Source: an uncultured Oscillospiraceae bacterium
GTDB lineage: Bacteria; Bacillota; Clostridia; Oscillospirales; Acutalibacteraceae
Assembly: GCA_958448165.1 (NCBI GenBank)
Contig: CAUDCW010000035.1
Location: 1-6,926 of the forward strand
Length of the DNA: 6,926 bases
Reading direction: 5' to 3'
The position numbers and the translations under genes were made by a program. The stretch's first letter is position 1. Each line of letters begins with the position of its first letter. The notes under the pieces were generated by a model, which saw nothing but the letters and a program-made list of their open reading frames with translations, did no database searches and was not told the origin of the DNA. This document shows positions 5,790 through 6,926 of the stretch, in pieces.

Positions 5790-6662
5790 TTACAGTTTAT
5801 TATAAGCTTTTGAGTCCGCCGTGTCAAGAGTCGGAAACGCCTGTGACGCAATAACTGCCGCAATATCGGACGCCGTGAGCCGCTGTCCGCACATATCGAA
5901 TTCATACGGCGAAGCCTTTGCCGCATCGGCGCAGTGAGCCACGGAATAGAGCGCCTGCGAAAAATACTCGTCGCTCAGAAAATACGGCTTGAGCGTACGG
6001 TATTTCGGCGGCAGTCCCCAGCCATAGCCGCCGACTGTTTTTATCAGCGGATTGCGGCTCTCCCCTCCTACAGTGAACATAACACAGCGCTCGCCACGGT
6101 AATTTTCAAGAGGTGAAAACCTCGGTGCGACAATCACACGGCAGTCCGAAAGCTCCCGTTCGTCATGGCACACCCGAACGCAGGCGCCGTACTCTCCCAT
6201 TGCGTAATCGGGAAAATCACTGTAGGCGCCGCTTTTTGTAAGTACGGTCATTTTGCCGCACAGCGGCAGAAAAAGCGGAGCGTAACGGGCATACTCGCCG
6301 CCGAGGTCGCAAAAGCACAGCGACAATCTGCGGCACTGCTTTTTTAAAAGCGACAAAACGGTGATTGTACCGTTTATCGCCATAAGGCGTGAAAGGCTCT
6401 GCGAATAAAAGCGGCGGAAGCCGAGCCTGCGCGGCAGTAAAAGCTCTTTGTCGCACAGGACATATCCCCTTGCGCCGCCGGCATAATCGGCAATTTTGCC
6501 CCAGTCAACTCTGCCAAAGCCCGTGTGACAGGTTATATACATCACCTTAAGCCTTCCGCAGCTTTTCACCTGAACCCTGATATCGGCTTTTCTGAGCGCT
6601 CCTGCGGCACGCACAAAAAAGCCCTGACGTTTGTCCAAAGAAATATCAAGCACCGTTATCAT
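5790..6662 (-). CDS. conserved-looking hypothetical protein, possibly with a Rossmann-like central part
   Basis: This is a 290-residue protein I do not recognise by name. The start is supported by CAGGAGG six nt before the ATG, and codon use matches greA and lysS. Residues 1-50 look like alternating strands and helices (MITVLDISLD, RVQVKSCGRLKVMYITC). Residues 112-143 (RLSLCFCDLGGEY, then MTVLTKS) followed by ALMGEYGA-like and DCRVIVAP (163-170) suggest a beta-alpha-beta Rossmann-type arrangement, but no clear GxGxxG motif is present. A Gly/Pro-rich stretch, GGYGWGLPP, lies at 211-219. There is no signal peptide or membrane segment. Cysteines are frequent, without CxxC pairs. It is the first gene after a repeat-filled leader and lies on the same strand as greA, separated by the palindromic element. 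The function is unknown; the fold suggestion is weak inference. Confidence 0.8.
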   Translation of the reverse strand: MITVLDISLDKRQGFFVRAAGALRKADIRVQVKSCGRLKVMYITCHTGFGRVDWGKIADYAGGARGYVLCDKELLLPRRLGFRRFYSQSLSRLMAINGTITVLSLLKKQCRRLSLCFCDLGGEYARYAPLFLPLCGKMTVLTKSGAYSDFPDYAMGEYGACVRVCHDERELSDCRVIVAPRFSPLENYRGERCVMFTVGGESRNPLIKTVGGYGWGLPPKYRTLKPYFLSDEYFSQALYSVAHCADAAKASPYEFDMCGQRLTASDIAAVIASQAFPTLDTADSKAYNKL

Positions 6663-6675
6663 ATTATTCCTCCTG

Positions 6676-6703
6676 TTTTGAGTGTGGAGTTTGGAGTTTT
6701 GAG
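6676..6703 (+). repeat. four heptamers (TTTKGAG type) abutting a ribosome binding site
   Basis: TTTTGAG, TGTGGAG, TTTGGAG and TTTTGAG run in phase from 6676 to 6703. They begin 2 nt from the CCTCC complement of the Shine-Dalgarno at 6669-6673. They belong to the same unit family as the longer array at 6780-6835. On the minus strand they form the leader of the hypothetical gene. Confidence 0.85.
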
Positions 6704-6732
6704 AATAGATGAATTTAGCAACGAGGGCGTAG

Positions 6733-6752
6733 GGAACGGTCTTGACCGTTCC
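6733..6752. repeat. REP-like perfect inverted repeat GGAACGGTC-TT-GACCGTTCC
   Basis: A perfect 9-bp inverted repeat with a 2-nt centre is preceded by GGGCGTAG and sits between two heptamer arrays. The form GTAGGG plus a GC-rich palindrome resembles dispersed intergenic repeats I recall from Oscillospiraceae genomes. No T tract follows on either strand, so it is not an obvious terminator. Dispersal cannot be tested from one copy. Confidence 0.6.
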
Positions 6753-6779
6753 GGCTCGCTCTGCTGAATGTAGAGTGAG

Positions 6780-6835
6780 TTTTGAGTTTGGAGTTTGGAG
6801 TTTTGAGTTTAGAGTTTGGAGTTTGGAGTTTAGAG
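6780..6835 (+). repeat. eight tandem heptamers, consensus TTTGGAG
   Basis: Eight uninterrupted 7-bp units run from 6780 to 6835. Only positions 4 and 5 vary (TTTTGAG, TTTGGAG, TTTAGAG). The array is purine/T-rich on the plus strand and contains no gene. It is followed by TTTTGGTTTATAATTCC, which includes a TATAAT at 6844-6849 without a convincing -35. The 264 bp from 6663 to the window end hold only repeats and this AT-rich link. Confidence 0.95.
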
Positions 6836-6860
6836 TTTTGGTTTATAATTCCTCATTCTT

Positions 6861-6926
6861 CACTCTCCACTCTCCACTCTCCACTCTTCACTCTCCACTC
6901 TTCACTCTCCACTCTCCACTCTTCAC
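6861..6926 (+). repeat. nine or more tandem heptamers, consensus CACTCTY
   Basis: Nine complete units of CACTCTC or CACTCTT and a partial tenth run from 6861 to the window end, so the array is incomplete here. Only the seventh base varies, C or T. The sequence is close to the partial series in the greA-lysS spacer (5024-5050). No coding frame with protein-like composition is present. Confidence 0.95.

Noticed and set aside
6861..6926. CRISPR array
   Set aside because: The units are contiguous 7-mers with no spacers, so this is a simple tandem repeat.

Overview
The window looks like a low-to-mid GC Clostridia chromosome, most likely a gut Oscillospiraceae/Ruminococcaceae relative. This rests on the greA-lysS pair, the AGGAGG ribosome binding sites, intergenic heptamer tandem repeats, and cargo typical of Clostridia conjugative elements. 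It is an inference; no rRNA or other taxonomic marker is present.

Region 1 (1-3459) reads as the end of an integrated mobile element. It opens with the 3' end of a GC-rich gene of unknown function (1-177). Next comes a small AT-rich operon on the plus strand: a TTG-started XRE-type regulator with two C-terminal membrane segments (259-723), and an overlapping acidic 129-residue protein (704-1093) closed by an intrinsic terminator. Facing it on the minus strand is a two-gene operon. The first gene (1797-3188) encodes five treble-clef/zinc-ribbon repeats joined to a PD-(D/E)xK-like C-terminal domain. The second (1132-1800) encodes a stand-alone CHAP cysteine hydrolase. The two genes overlap as ATGA. 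The 271-bp spacer up to lysS holds a promoter-like -10, a hairpin terminator and short GGTGTAAA direct repeats like the arm sites of tyrosine recombinases, so the element boundary probably lies here, next to the 3' end of lysS.

Region 2 (3460-5734) is core chromosome on the minus strand: greA (5052-5531) followed by lysS (3460-4959), an arrangement common in Clostridia. Their 92-bp spacer is made of 7-bp tandem repeats around a GC-rich hairpin. Just upstream of the greA ribosome binding site is a 171-bp imperfect palindrome with 18-bp terminal inverted repeats (17/18 matching), which looks like a miniature inverted-repeat element.

Region 3 (5735-6926) holds a minus-strand conserved-looking orphan of 290 residues (5790-6662). 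Its upstream region is filled with two families of heptamer tandem repeats and a REP-like hairpin, and the last array runs off the window end.

The best candidates for something undescribed are the zinc-ribbon/nuclease-like plus CHAP operon and the 171-bp palindromic element at greA.
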